A DNA stretch of 64,000 nucleotides from positions 186,001-250,000 of the forward strand of contig CANNCA010000005.1 in NCBI GenBank assembly GCA_947503005.1, read 5' to 3'. The notes under the pieces are model-generated. The model made no database searches. It was given only the letters and a program-made list of their open reading frames with translations, and was not told the DNA's origin. Shown piece after piece: positions 17,070 through 26,045 of this stretch. How positions within the stretch are numbered: the first letter of the stretch is position 1; each line of letters begins with the position of its first letter. The DNA comes from an uncultured Flavobacteriaceae bacterium (GTDB lineage: Bacteria; Bacteroidota; Bacteroidia; Flavobacteriales; Flavobacteriaceae). The position numbers and the translations under genes are program-made.

Positions 17070-18059
17070 CTACGGATTTACAGGGCTATTCCCGAATATT
17101 TCGATAGCCGATATTTTTGGTCTATCTACGGTAGACTGAAATGTAATTGTCAACTCACCATCGGTAACTTCGATATCATACATTCTAGTATCAGCAGTCG
17201 CTGGGCCGAGGTCTGCGAACAAATCGATATCTGTAACGATAGGCATACCTTCCATAGTAACACTGAATATTCTGCTTCCAGCACCTCCATCGATTCCTTC
17301 TGGATGTACGCCCCAGTAAACTTCTGCCCAATATAGTTTTACTGAATATATACCGTTTGAAACAGGTATCCTATAAGAAAAAGGCTCCAATGGAAAGCTA
17401 TGATTAGTTACACGTTCAGTGATAAATACCTCATCGAATTCCGTATTTTCTATTTCCGTCAAAAACTCATTTTCAAAACTAAATGATGGCCCGTCACCAT
17501 ATTGGTCTTCTAAGAACGTAACACCATCTATGGTGATTTCCTCTCCTCCAGAATTAATCCTCAATATAGTAGGCCCTACAGGTTCAGTTGATTCTTCTGC
17601 GTTACCCGTAGTTTCTATCGTAAAAGTAATTTCGGTCGTGTTGGTAATGGCGGTGCCGCCTAAAGTACCAGAAATTGTAACTGCTTCGGCCGTATTGTTG
17701 GTTACAGTTGCGTTATAGGTGCCATCTCCGTTATCGGTTACGGCGGACACAGTTGCATCTCCTGTAGACGTTAAGGCTACTGTGCCACCACTAGTCGTAA
17801 AGAGACTACCTTGGGTGTCAGCTAGGGTTACGGTCACAACAGCCGTGGCAACACCATTTGCCACCACTGATGAAGTAGCTTCGATGGTAGTATTGGCATT
17901 GGTGGGATCAGCGATAGGATCAGGTTCTGGGTCCGGGTCCGGGTCCGGGTCAATTGTAACTACTGGATCGGGGTCATCACTGCTACAAGCGACCGATGCA
18001 ACGCTAATAGAAATCACTAGAAACATAAGTAGGAACCTACTGTAGGAAAGCTTTTTCAT
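17070..18059 (-). CDS. Lipoprotein with invasin-like Ig domain and malectin domain
   Basis: A 329-residue lipoprotein (SVACSSDD, Cys25). A linker of repeated Asp-Pro follows (about residues 36-50), encoded partly by a GGGTCC hexamer repeat. Residues about 53-148 look like a bacterial Ig-like group 1 (invasin) domain (SVVANGVATAVVTVTLAD, DNGDGTYNATVTN). Residues about 163-325 are a malectin-type domain (LRINSGGEEITIDGVTFLED, GIYSVKLYWAEVYW, ISAIEIF). Malectins bind di-glucose or other carbohydrates, so this is probably a surface glycan-binding lipoprotein. No PUL genes (SusC/SusD) are near. Confidence 0.85.
   Translation of the reverse strand: MKKLSYSRFLLMFLVISISVASVACSSDDPDPVVTIDPDPDPDPEPDPIADPTNANTTIEATSSVVANGVATAVVTVTLADTQGSLFTTSGGTVALTSTGDATVSAVTDNGDGTYNATVTNNTAEAVTISGTLGGTAITNTTEITFTIETTGNAEESTEPVGPTILRINSGGEEITIDGVTFLEDQYGDGPSFSFENEFLTEIENTEFDEVFITERVTNHSFPLEPFSYRIPVSNGIYSVKLYWAEVYWGVHPEGIDGGAGSRIFSVTMEGMPIVTDIDLFADLGPATADTRMYDIEVTDGELTITFQSTVDRPKISAIEIFGNSPVNP
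17929..17951. repeat. GGGTCC hexanucleotide repeat inside the malectin lipoprotein gene
   Basis: Almost four perfect tandem copies of GGGTCC, read on the minus strand as Asp-Pro codons of the linker. A repeat unit of six bases keeps the frame, so slippage would change linker length only. Confidence 0.85.
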
Positions 18060-18334
18060 AACTGTAAAATTTAAGAATTTGTAAATTTTCTCTCTACAAA
18101 TTTTAAGTAAAACTTTTTAATTATATGAGAATTATAGAAAGAAATTGATTATTATTCGATAAAATACATCGGCTATTGAGTTGATTATAAAGCTATAGTT
18201 TGCCAGTTTATTTGTTCAAACAAATTATAAATACTTGATGTTCAGTAATATGTATGATTTTATTTACAAAAATTAGATTCAATAAAAGCATTTCTAAGGG
18301 CAATACAGTATTCTAATTTATCTTTGTAATATTT
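18060..18334. other. AT-rich intergenic region between divergent genes
   Basis: A 275-base, strongly AT-rich gap between the malectin lipoprotein (minus) and the M23 gene (plus). It should hold both promoters. A TATCTTTG at 18319-18326 matches the -7 consensus for the plus gene, but no -33 partner is evident. It lies only eight bases before the ATG, which would mean an almost leaderless message. No gene or RNA structure was recognised. Confidence 0.5.
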
Positions 18335-19018
18335 ATGACTTTATTGGCAAAACACCTTCAATTTATTCAAAATGGCACTATTTCAATTTTGGATAGCGCC
18401 ATAAACCATTCACTTTATTGCCCAATCAATCTATCAACAACCAACATTGAGTTGAACAACTATAACATACAAAACCCTACCCAATGTCAACTTTATATCA
18501 CATCTATACTAAGAAAAAATAATGCGGAAGTTGCCTACGGAGGGTATTTGGAAAAAAGGAATATCTACGGCGACAAGTTGAGTTTTACTTCTGGAGAAAG
18601 ACCCAGGAATATACATTTAGGCATGGACTTTTGGACGGTAGCCGGAACAAAGGTTATAGTTCCTTTGGATGGATGGATACATAGTTTTCAAAACAACAAA
18701 ACAAAAGGAGACTATGGCCCTACGATAGTTCTTAAACATGAATTTTCAGATTTTACGTTTCATACGCTTTATGGTCATTTATCATTAAAATCCCTTGAAA
18801 ATATCCATGTCGGTATGCCTTTGAAAAAAGGAAATATATTAGGGGCTATAGGCACTACCGACATCAACGTTAATTATGCGCCACATTTACACTTTCAAAT
18901 TATCAAGGATATGGAAGGTAATTTAGGAGACTATCCGGGCGTATGTACTTTTGATTCTCTTGCCTATTATTCTAAAAACTGTCCTGACCCCAATCTTATA
19001 CTCGGAATTGGTGGTTGA
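18335..19018 (+). CDS. Stand-alone M23-type metallopeptidase domain protein, no signal peptide
   Basis: A 227-residue protein whose C-terminal two thirds is an M23/LytM fold. Zinc ligands are visible as His94 and Asp98 (HLGMDFW) and the HLH at 184-186 (APHLHFQI), with the catalytic TLYGHLS (His148). No signal peptide is seen, which is odd for a cell-wall hydrolase. The pattern GDYGPTIVLKHEF and the ending GVCTFDSLAYY...NCPDPNLIL resemble the M23-like domain found between a phosphotransferase and a class III aminotransferase in some fusion proteins. It may therefore act on a small metabolite rather than peptidoglycan. That link is from memory and needs a search. Confidence 0.8.
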   Translation: MTLLAKHLQFIQNGTISILDSAINHSLYCPINLSTTNIELNNYNIQNPTQCQLYITSILRKNNAEVAYGGYLEKRNIYGDKLSFTSGERPRNIHLGMDFWTVAGTKVIVPLDGWIHSFQNNKTKGDYGPTIVLKHEFSDFTFHTLYGHLSLKSLENIHVGMPLKKGNILGAIGTTDINVNYAPHLHFQIIKDMEGNLGDYPGVCTFDSLAYYSKNCPDPNLILGIGG

Positions 19019-19071
19019 TAATCTCGATTAAAAACAAATAGTTTCGGTCACCTGAACTTGTACACAATGGT

Positions 19072-19197
19072 GTTTATCGAGACTTTTCTGCACTTCATCC
19101 CATCTTTAACAAGACACCTAGAATAAGGGGTCTTTCGACGAATCGCAACGCTTTGAAATGCACTTGTGCGAGTTATTATTATAACAAAACGCAAGAC
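19072..19197 (+). promoter_or_regulatory. Leader shared with the second small basic protein gene
   Basis: The 126 bases before the ATG at 19198 align, almost without gaps, with 31820-31946 before the paralogous gene. The best block is GTTTATCGAGACTTTTCTGC here and GTTCACCGAAGCTTTTTTGC there. Conservation of a non-coding leader between paralogues suggests a shared promoter, RNA structure or regulatory site. Confidence 0.5.
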
Positions 19198-19434
19198 ATG
19201 AAAGCTATCTTAACTTTTTTATTTGTTCTTATTATCGGGGTTAGTGCACAGGCACAAAACAATGCTGAAGTAAAAGTTGAAACCATAAAAATGACTATCG
19301 TCACTTCTACTTCTTATGAACAGGTAAAACCGGAAAGTAAAACCGAATTAGTTCGTTTGTACAAATTCAAAAATTCGCGAATCAAAAAAGCGTTGTCTTT
19401 TACCACAAAAAGAAACAAGTCCAAAATGGCTTAA
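19198..19434 (+). CDS. Small secreted basic protein, copy 1
   Basis: A 78-residue protein. It has a Sec signal peptide (MKAILTFLFVLIIGVSAQAQ), a short variable middle and a basic conserved tail (RLYKFKNSRIKKAL, then FTTKRNKSKMA). The tail is nearly identical in the protein at 31947-32234, differing only by Ser/Ala swaps, while the middles differ. The ATG at 19198 is chosen because it begins the signal peptide; an in-frame TTG 15 codons upstream is rejected. The mature protein would be about 58 residues with a strongly positive tail. Function unknown; a secreted cationic peptide or nucleic-acid/envelope-binding role is conceivable. Confidence 0.75.
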   Translation: MKAILTFLFVLIIGVSAQAQNNAEVKVETIKMTIVTSTSYEQVKPESKTELVRLYKFKNSRIKKALSFTTKRNKSKMA

Positions 19435-19454
19435 TTGGAAAGAGAACGTAAAAC

Positions 19455-20144
19455 TTAGAGCACATCCTTTAAGATAGTCCACACATTATTAGCCACAATT
19501 TTTTGACCTTCGGCCGTTGGGTGGATTCCATCTTCAAGATTCAAATCAGGATTTCCCGCTACCCCATCTAATAAAAATGGTATCAACTTAATCTCATTTT
19601 TATTCGCCAAATCAGGAAAAATAGTTCGAAACTCGGTCGAGTAATCCTGACCCATATTCGGAGGAATCATCATTCCCGCTATAATAATTTTTGTATCCTT
19701 ATTTTTTTGCCGAACCATATCGATGATTTCCTGTAGATTCGTTTTCGTTTCTGATAAGGGCACACCACGAAGGCCATCATTTGCCCCCAATTCCAAAACA
19801 AATACATCTACTTTTTGATTGAGTACCCAATCCAAACGATTTTTACCTCCTGAAGTAGTCTCACCGCTCAAACCGGCATTGATAACTTCATAGTCCAAAC
19901 CAAGCGAATCGAGTTTGTCTTGAATCAATGATGGAAATGATTCTTCTGCATCTAGGCCATAGCCTGCGGTTAGGCTGTTTCCAAAGAATAATATGGTTTT
20001 GGTGCCAGTTTCAGTTTCAGCTTCAACGCTAGTTGTAGTTTCTTGGTGATTGGTCTTGTGTTCTTGTTTTTCTGTTTTCGTATCACCACAAGAAATACCT
20101 AGTAATAAAATCAAAAAATAACTAAACTTTAAGAGGTTGCGCAT
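19455..20144 (-). CDS. tesA: SGNH/GDSL esterase (TesA-like), lipoprotein
   Basis: A 229-residue lipoprotein (LLGISCGDTK, Cys19) of the TesA arylesterase / lysophospholipase L1 group. All SGNH blocks are present: FFGNSLTAGYGLD (nucleophile Ser), the Gly in GLSGETTSGG, LELGANDGLRG (Asn) and DGIHPTAEGQ (Asp and His). It hydrolyses esters or thioesters in the periplasm; the physiological substrate is uncertain. The gene is divergent from an ABC ATPase/permease pair. That is the tesA / ybbA-ybbP arrangement known from Escherichia coli, which strengthens the assignment. Confidence 0.92.
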   Translation of the reverse strand: MRNLLKFSYFLILLLGISCGDTKTEKQEHKTNHQETTTSVEAETETGTKTILFFGNSLTAGYGLDAEESFPSLIQDKLDSLGLDYEVINAGLSGETTSGGKNRLDWVLNQKVDVFVLELGANDGLRGVPLSETKTNLQEIIDMVRQKNKDTKIIIAGMMIPPNMGQDYSTEFRTIFPDLANKNEIKLIPFLLDGVAGNPDLNLEDGIHPTAEGQKIVANNVWTILKDVL

Positions 20145-20200
20145 AGGGCGATAGTATATAGTTCAGAATCATTTCCTTATTTTGCAAGTTGCTATTGAAA

Positions 20201-20899
20201 ATGACTGCTATGACAAAGATATTAAACGTTAGTAACCTAGGGAAGTCTTACACAAGCGGTTCCAAAAAATTGACTGTTCTCGATGATATTTCCTTTGATA
20301 TCGAGACAGGTGCGACCTTTTCTATCGTTGGCCCGTCGGGTAGCGGTAAAACAACATTGCTAGGTTTATGTGCAGGTCTTGACAAGTCTGATTCTGGTGC
20401 CGTGGAGCTTTGCGGAACTGAGCTAAGTTCTTTGAACGAAGACCAAAGGGCCTTATTGAGAAACAAACAGGTGGGTTTCATTTTCCAGAACTTTCAATTG
20501 TTGCCCACGCTTACCGCGTTGGAAAATGTCAGTGTTCCTTTAGAACTTCAAGGAAATAAGGGTGCGGTCATACGCGCTAAAGAACTGTTAGAAAAAGTAG
20601 GCTTAGCAGATCGAATGAACCACTATCCGTCGCAACTGTCAGGGGGTGAACAACAACGTGTTGCATTAGCAAGGGCCTTTTCGAACAAACCGTCCATTCT
20701 TTTTGCAGATGAACCGACAGGAAATTTAGATGAAGAGACCGGTGAAAAGGTCATACAACTACTTTTTGACCTTAACAAAGAAGCGGGCACCACCTTGGTC
20801 ATAGTCACCCATGATTTGGATTTGGCCAAACGTACCCAACATATTTTACGCTTGAAGGGCGGAAAGGTTTTTTCGAATGAAACAGCAGTCTTATCGTGA
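20201..20899 (+). CDS. ybbA: ABC transporter ATP-binding protein (YbbA/LolD type)
   Basis: A 232-residue ATPase of the MacB/LolD/YbbA group. Walker A is VGPSGSGKTTLL, signature LSGGEQQRVALARAF and Walker B SILFADEPTGNLDEETG. These ATPases drive mechanotransmission-type complexes with FtsX-like permeases rather than classical transport. The ATG at 20201 (or the next at 20210) is taken; a TTG at 20189 is not needed. The stop overlaps the GTG start of the permease in a GTGA arrangement, so the two proteins form one complex. Substrate unknown. Confidence 0.93.
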   Translation: MTAMTKILNVSNLGKSYTSGSKKLTVLDDISFDIETGATFSIVGPSGSGKTTLLGLCAGLDKSDSGAVELCGTELSSLNEDQRALLRNKQVGFIFQNFQLLPTLTALENVSVPLELQGNKGAVIRAKELLEKVGLADRMNHYPSQLSGGEQQRVALARAFSNKPSILFADEPTGNLDEETGEKVIQLLFDLNKEAGTTLVIVTHDLDLAKRTQHILRLKGGKVFSNETAVLS

Positions 20900-23442
20900 A
20901 CGACATTCCCATTAAATCCAAAGCGGGCGTTGATTGGCTATTAAAAATGGCATGGCGTGATGGAAGGGCCAGTGGCAGTCGTTTGTTCCTTTTCATGGCC
21001 TCCATTGTTTTAGGAATTGCCGCAGTAGTTTCAATACAATCATTCAGTGAAAATTTGCAGGATAATATTGCCTTACAGTCGAAAGCATTGATGGGAGCTG
21101 ATTTTATCATTGATAGCAATCAACTACCTAATGATAGGGTGAAATCTATTATCGATTCATTGGGCGGTTCAGACGCACAAGAAGTGAGTTTTCCGTCAAT
21201 GGCGGCTTTTCCGAAAGCAGATGCGTCAAAATTGGTAAGTGTAAGGGGAATTACATCAGAATTTCCTTTTTATGGGGAGCTTGAAACCGAACCAGCATCG
21301 GCAGCCCAAAACTATCACAAAAATAAAACTGCCTTAGTCGATGGCACCCTAATGATGCAATATGGACTCAAAGCAGGGGATAGTATAAAGGTAGGGAAGA
21401 GTACGTTTTTGATAGAAGGAGTTTTGAAATCGGTACCTGGCAGTTCTGCTATCTCTGCTTCGGTTGCACCTACTGTTCTTTTACCATACGAAGTGATTGA
21501 AGGAACAGGTTTGTTACAAGTTGGCAGTCGTTTGGACTATAACTACTACTTTGTAAATACCTTTAATATTGACCTTGAGGAGCTTGATAAATCGCTCGAT
21601 CCAATTTTGGATGCCGAGAATGCTGATTTAGATACTCACTTGAGCACAAGTCAACGGCTTGGGCGCACCTATGACAATTTCGGAAGGTTTTTGAATCTGG
21701 TCGCTTTTATTGCTTTGTTGTTGGGTTGTGTAGGCATTGCAAGTTCTGTGCACATATATATAAAAGAAAAGCTTGCCGCCATTGCCGTACTGAAATGTAT
21801 AGGAGCTACACGTAAACAGACTTTTTTAATCTATTTAATTCAGATTGCGGGGATGGGTTTCTTCGGGGGTCTCATCGGAACATTTCTAGGTTTACTACTA
21901 CAACAGTCTTTTCCGTTGTTACTTCAAGACTTTTTACCGTTTACGGTTGAGTTATCAATTTCCATAAAGCCGATCCTTACAGGAATGCTCCTTGGTATTT
22001 CAATGTCCGTAATGTTCGCTTTATTGCCCCTGATGAGTACCTGGTACGTATCTCCTTTGGAAGTATTACGGGTTCAAGAGACACCTTTGACTAAGAAGAA
22101 AGTATCAGCTTTCATTGGCTTGGGTATTCTTCTATTCATCTTTGGTTTTGCCTATTGGTTACTACGTGATTGGCGTTTTGCAGCAAGTTTTGTTTTGGGC
22201 ATTTTAGTAACATTTTCAATTTTAGCTGGTTTTGCAAATCTCTTAATGAAAGCTATCAAAAGATTTTTTCCATCTACTTGGGGGTTTATTTCACGGCAAA
22301 GTTTGCTCAATCTGTTCAGACCGAACAATCAAACCGTTGTACTGGTTTTAGCGATTGGAGTGGGGTCTTTTTTAATCAGCACCTTATACTTTACAAAAGA
22401 CATGCTGCTCTCAAAAGCGCAATTGGATAGCAGCACCACAAATCCGAATATTATTTTGATGGATGTTCAAACTGACCAAAAAGAGGCTGTAATCAACACC
22501 ATAGAACCTAGAGGATTAAAAGTATTAGATAACGTGCCGATTATAACTATGCGTGTCGCAAGTATAAAAGGTGTCTCAGCCAATAGCATTCGCCAGGATA
22601 CTACCAGTAGGATTAAAAATTGGATTTTAAATCACGAATTCAGGGCTACCTATAGAGATTCACTTATGTCTACTGAAAATGTGACAGCTGGTGAGTTTAC
22701 AGCGCAAATGCCAACAGAAGGCTTGATACCTGTTTCCCTTTCGAATAACGTTGCTTGGGATGCTCAGGTGAAAGTAGGTGATACGCTCGGATTCAATGTT
22801 CAGGGAGTTTTAATGAAAACAGTTGTTGGTAGTATCCGAGAAATTGATTGGGGACAAATGCGTATGAATTTCAATGTGATTTTTCCGAAGGGAGTATTGG
22901 AAAATGCTCCGCAATTTCATGTGCTCTCGACAAATTCCCCAGACGCTAAGACCTCGGCCAACTTGCAACGCGAATTGGTGCGACAGTTTCCTAATGTCTC
23001 CGTCATTGATTTAAGACAGGTTTTAGCGCTCATACAAGGCATATTGAACAAAATTTCATGGGTCATCAACTTTATGGCATTTTTCAGTATCCTTACGGGA
23101 ATCATCGTATTAATCGGTTCGGTCCGAACTAGTAAATATCAACGTATTAAAGAGAGCGTATTATTGCGGACCTTAGGTGCCAAGGGCAATCAGATTTTAA
23201 AAATCACCGCCTTGGAATATCTTTATTTGGGAGTGCTTGGCACGGGTATCGGAATACTTCTTTCTGTAATTAGCAGTCAATTACTTGCGCGTTTGGTGTT
23301 TGATGTTTCGTTTGTCCCATCTTGGGTGCCTTTCGCAATTTTGATTCCTGGGATTACCATTCTCGTATTGGTAATAGGTTTGGCGAACAGCAGAAGCGTA
23401 CTTAACAGCCCACCTTTAGAGGTTTTACGCAAAGAAAGTTGA
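20896..23442 (+). CDS. ybbP: FtsX-family ABC permease (YbbP type)
   Basis: An 848-residue permease with ten or so hydrophobic segments. There is one at the N-terminus (LFLFMASIVLGIAAVVSIQS), a large periplasmic MacB-PCD-like domain, then two FtsX blocks (KEKLAAIAVLKCIGATRKQ and KESVLLRTLGAKGNQI, each with following helices). Size and layout match YbbP, the large permease paired with YbbA next to tesA. GTG is the start, overlapping the ATPase stop. The complex probably extracts or moves lipids or lipoproteins in the inner membrane. That function is inferred from family only. Confidence 0.92.
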   Translation: MNDIPIKSKAGVDWLLKMAWRDGRASGSRLFLFMASIVLGIAAVVSIQSFSENLQDNIALQSKALMGADFIIDSNQLPNDRVKSIIDSLGGSDAQEVSFPSMAAFPKADASKLVSVRGITSEFPFYGELETEPASAAQNYHKNKTALVDGTLMMQYGLKAGDSIKVGKSTFLIEGVLKSVPGSSAISASVAPTVLLPYEVIEGTGLLQVGSRLDYNYYFVNTFNIDLEELDKSLDPILDAENADLDTHLSTSQRLGRTYDNFGRFLNLVAFIALLLGCVGIASSVHIYIKEKLAAIAVLKCIGATRKQTFLIYLIQIAGMGFFGGLIGTFLGLLLQQSFPLLLQDFLPFTVELSISIKPILTGMLLGISMSVMFALLPLMSTWYVSPLEVLRVQETPLTKKKVSAFIGLGILLFIFGFAYWLLRDWRFAASFVLGILVTFSILAGFANLLMKAIKRFFPSTWGFISRQSLLNLFRPNNQTVVLVLAIGVGSFLISTLYFTKDMLLSKAQLDSSTTNPNIILMDVQTDQKEAVINTIEPRGLKVLDNVPIITMRVASIKGVSANSIRQDTTSRIKNWILNHEFRATYRDSLMSTENVTAGEFTAQMPTEGLIPVSLSNNVAWDAQVKVGDTLGFNVQGVLMKTVVGSIREIDWGQMRMNFNVIFPKGVLENAPQFHVLSTNSPDAKTSANLQRELVRQFPNVSVIDLRQVLALIQGILNKISWVINFMAFFSILTGIIVLIGSVRTSKYQRIKESVLLRTLGAKGNQILKITALEYLYLGVLGTGIGILLSVISSQLLARLVFDVSFVPSWVPFAILIPGITILVLVIGLANSRSVLNSPPLEVLRKES

Positions 23443-23452
23443 TAGTAGTTTC

Positions 23453-23995
23453 TTAGGTAGCCTGTTCATAGGCCTCTTTCAGCCAGCCCACAAGTTGATG
23501 GTCCACTTGTTCTACATCGGTCAATTGAACGCGATGGGTACACATAGTTCCAAAGGGTCCAGAATTTTCCAAACGGTCCGTTGTAGGTTTATCTTTTATT
23601 TTCAAACCCAGGTCTATTCTTGATTTCGTAGCCGGTTTTATTAAAGCAAATTGTCTTTTTCTTATAATACTTACGGAAGTTTTTTTAGGTGTTTTGACGA
23701 TGTCAGAACCAAATGCGTCTACCACGGTTAATAATTTTTTGTAGATAGGCAATAGATTTTGTTTGCCGTTATACTGTGCTTTTATCAAATCGCCGGCTGA
23801 TTCGTTGGTGTCTTTTGAGAGTGCGATAATCGTATTGGCAAATCCGTGGGTCACTCCGTGTTCCCCTTTTAAAAATTTCATCGCCGCTCCATGCTTTTCG
23901 AACGATTTAGCCTTGAGAATTTTTTTCCACTCCTCTAAAGATTTACCCGTTTTTTCCGGCATGTTGGAAATCATGGTTTGTAGTGCTTTATCCAT
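23453..23995 (-). CDS. DUF4287/DUF5655 domain protein
   Basis: A 180-residue soluble protein. The N-terminal DUF4287 block is MPEKTGKSLEEWKKILKA, then GEHGVTHGFANTIIA. The C-terminal half resembles DUF5655, a nucleoid/transport-associated fold (KTSVSIIRKRQFALIKPATKSRIDLGL in parts KKTSVSIIRKRQFALI and SRIDLGLKIKDK). The family is widespread and uncharacterised. No signal peptide, so cytoplasmic. It converges on ybbP with a ten-base gap. Confidence 0.85.
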   Translation of the reverse strand: MDKALQTMISNMPEKTGKSLEEWKKILKAKSFEKHGAAMKFLKGEHGVTHGFANTIIALSKDTNESAGDLIKAQYNGKQNLLPIYKKLLTVVDAFGSDIVKTPKKTSVSIIRKRQFALIKPATKSRIDLGLKIKDKPTTDRLENSGPFGTMCTHRVQLTDVEQVDHQLVGWLKEAYEQAT

Positions 23996-24012
23996 GCTAA
24001 TTTTTTTATTTT

Positions 24013-24101
24013 ACTCGATAATCGAGGTTTAAAATGCTCCGAGGCTTGCCTCGAAATCAATGTTAATTTTCTTTCTAATGCCTCGTGGGCTTGCCCCGAG
24101 G
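24013..24101. repeat. Cluster of three REP-like palindromes
   Basis: Three inverted repeats in 89 bases: CTCGATAATCGAG (24014-24026), CGAGGCTTGCCTCG (24040-24053), and CCTCG-T-GGGC TT GCCC-CGAGG (24081-24101, one bulged base). The second and third share the core GGCTTGCC. They lie between two minus-strand genes and no T-run follows, so they are not typical terminators. They look like dispersed REP-type elements. Confidence 0.65.
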
Positions 24102-24148
24102 TTCTTCACTATTCCTTTCGAGGGATTTATAACTACAATATATAAATT

Positions 24149-25504
24149 TTACTCCATAAGTTTTTCTAATTCATCGGGAGTTCGTGGTAAGTCGGTACTT
24201 AGTATTTCGCAGCCATTTTTCGTTACCAAAATAACATCTTCGGTGAATACCGAAATTTCCTCATCATGGTCATAGTACCATGGTTCTACCGTAAAAATCA
24301 TTCCTGGTTGAAGAACGGCGTCGGATAAGTTTGGGTCCCCCGTGGAGAGCCCTAGATGGTGACCAAAGAAAAGACCTACCTGCATATATTTTTTGGCGTC
24401 TTCGGGAATGACCCTATCAGTTAGTTCGCGAATATCGGCAAATCGAATTCCAGGTTTGATAAATGCTATTATCGAATCTGCAATACCGACCTCCATCGTG
24501 AGTATCTCTTTTTGTCTCGCTGAGAATTTCCCTGAAACAGGAAATGTACGCCCCACGTCACTTACATAGTATTTATACTCACACCCCACATCGAAGATGA
24601 CAAGATCGCCATCTTTCAGTACTCTATTGCGACGGTTGTAATGCGTTGCCAGAATACGCCAAGGCCAAAGCGAGTTAGGCCCAGATTTGATGATTGAACC
24701 AAAGGCGAGTCTGTGAGCACCGTTTACCTTATAATCTCCCTCAAGAATTCCTTCAAGATAGCGTTCATCGATACACGGTTTTATTGTTTTGGCCGCAGTT
24801 TTAATTCCTTTTACATTGATTTGAGTCGCTTTACGCATCAGTTCGATTTCAGTTGGCGATTTAACCATTCGTACTTTAGCAATAGCGGTATAACTGTTTT
24901 CGAACTTAAGTCCTTTATGTTTTTTCTGTAAAGATTGCGCTAGAATTTGAGTAGGAGAGGGGCTGTCAATATAGTTATCGGAAGCAAAAATGAAATCACC
25001 GGGCCTGCCATTGTCCAGTAAGACTGTTAGTCCAGCAGCTAATCGATTGTCCATAAATGTTGAAAAACCGACAATATCAATGAGTGCCAACCCAGATTGC
25101 TTTGAAATTTCATTGTCTTCTAACAAAGGTCTTCTGGGAAAGTCATTTGGTCTAGAGATACTTGAAAACCGCATATCTTCCTTAGGCACGAATATCACTG
25201 AACTCTTAGTTTGCAAATCGATGACCAGAAGACTGTTGGGTAACTCCAATCCTGAGAAATAATAGAAGTTATCAAGCTGACGAAAGGTCTCTCCATAAGA
25301 AAAACCGTCTCTAGCAGGCATAATCACCACACCTGTTTTTCCCTCTTTTTGAAGTTCTACAATAAGACTGTTTCTGCGCTGTGCAAGTTCTTCCTTAGAA
25401 AAAGGCATTTCTGTCCATTCAAAATAGGATTGTTGTGGAGTTTGGCACAAACTAGAAACAGGTATTAAAAACACGGAAAGAAATAGAAAGATAAATCGTT
25501 TCAT
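24149..25504 (-). CDS. M24 family Xaa-Pro aminopeptidase, secreted
   Basis: A 451-residue creatinase-fold metallopeptidase removing N-terminal residues before proline. It has a signal peptide (MKRFIFLFLSVFLIPVSSLC), an N-terminal creatinase-like domain, then the pita-bread domain. The five metal ligands are in VIFDVGCEYKYYVSDVG (two Asp), FFGHHLGLS (His), FTVEPWYY (Glu) and FTEDVILVT (Glu). The ATG at 25504 begins the signal peptide; nine upstream codons are rejected. The Cys at the end of the signal segment could allow lipidation, but the surrounding residues are not a clear lipobox. Three REP-like palindromes follow the gene. Confidence 0.92.
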   Translation of the reverse strand: MKRFIFLFLSVFLIPVSSLCQTPQQSYFEWTEMPFSKEELAQRRNSLIVELQKEGKTGVVIMPARDGFSYGETFRQLDNFYYFSGLELPNSLLVIDLQTKSSVIFVPKEDMRFSSISRPNDFPRRPLLEDNEISKQSGLALIDIVGFSTFMDNRLAAGLTVLLDNGRPGDFIFASDNYIDSPSPTQILAQSLQKKHKGLKFENSYTAIAKVRMVKSPTEIELMRKATQINVKGIKTAAKTIKPCIDERYLEGILEGDYKVNGAHRLAFGSIIKSGPNSLWPWRILATHYNRRNRVLKDGDLVIFDVGCEYKYYVSDVGRTFPVSGKFSARQKEILTMEVGIADSIIAFIKPGIRFADIRELTDRVIPEDAKKYMQVGLFFGHHLGLSTGDPNLSDAVLQPGMIFTVEPWYYDHDEEISVFTEDVILVTKNGCEILSTDLPRTPDELEKLME

Positions 25505-25541
25505 GTACAATGAATTTAGATGGTCGACCAAAATACCATTT

Positions 25542-26000
25542 TTACCCTTTGGGATAGCGATCAGTTACCAAATCAAGTAAAATACCGTACTCTAAAAAGG
25601 CTTTTAAATTGGCCAATACGAGAGTGAACCCTTCAGTTGCATCCCGTATTTGGGTAATCAAATTTTCGGAAGTGCCAATGAAACCGGTATTGGTAATTGT
25701 AACAAATGTTTGGGAATCGTCCATTTTTTTAAATTCCCAATTGACCAAGGCATCTTTGTTTTCTCCCCATTGTATTTGTATCCGCTCATTTGGTATGATG
25801 GATTTGACCAGAATTTCAACGGTGTGATCGAACATTTCCCAAGTCCAAGAAATAGTGTCGCCCACATATAACTTACCTGAACTTTTAGTAAACCAAATTT
25901 TTGTAGTGATTTCAGGATCGATAAAGGCATTGAAAACTTCAGAAATAGGTTTTCGTATGAGCATCGCCGCCTTGGCGAAAGGAAGTGGTTTTTTAGTCAT
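25542..26000 (-). CDS. SRPBCC (AHSA1-type START-like) protein
   Basis: A 152-residue helix-grip protein. Its opening motif IRKPISEVFNAFIDPEITTKIWF, here given as KPISEVFNAFIDPEI, is typical of the AHSA1/SRPBCC family, followed by VGDTISWTWEMFDHTVEI and the C-terminal TEGFTLVLANLKAFLEYG. These proteins bind hydrophobic ligands or act as Hsp90-activator-like folds; no specific function can be assigned. The gene is followed by the M24 peptidase gene 37 bases on. Confidence 0.88.
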   Translation of the reverse strand: MTKKPLPFAKAAMLIRKPISEVFNAFIDPEITTKIWFTKSSGKLYVGDTISWTWEMFDHTVEILVKSIIPNERIQIQWGENKDALVNWEFKKMDDSQTFVTITNTGFIGTSENLITQIRDATEGFTLVLANLKAFLEYGILLDLVTDRYPKG

Positions 26001-26045
26001 TTTAAGAATAGCTTTCTCGAATATAAGAAATTGACGGTGAAGTAC

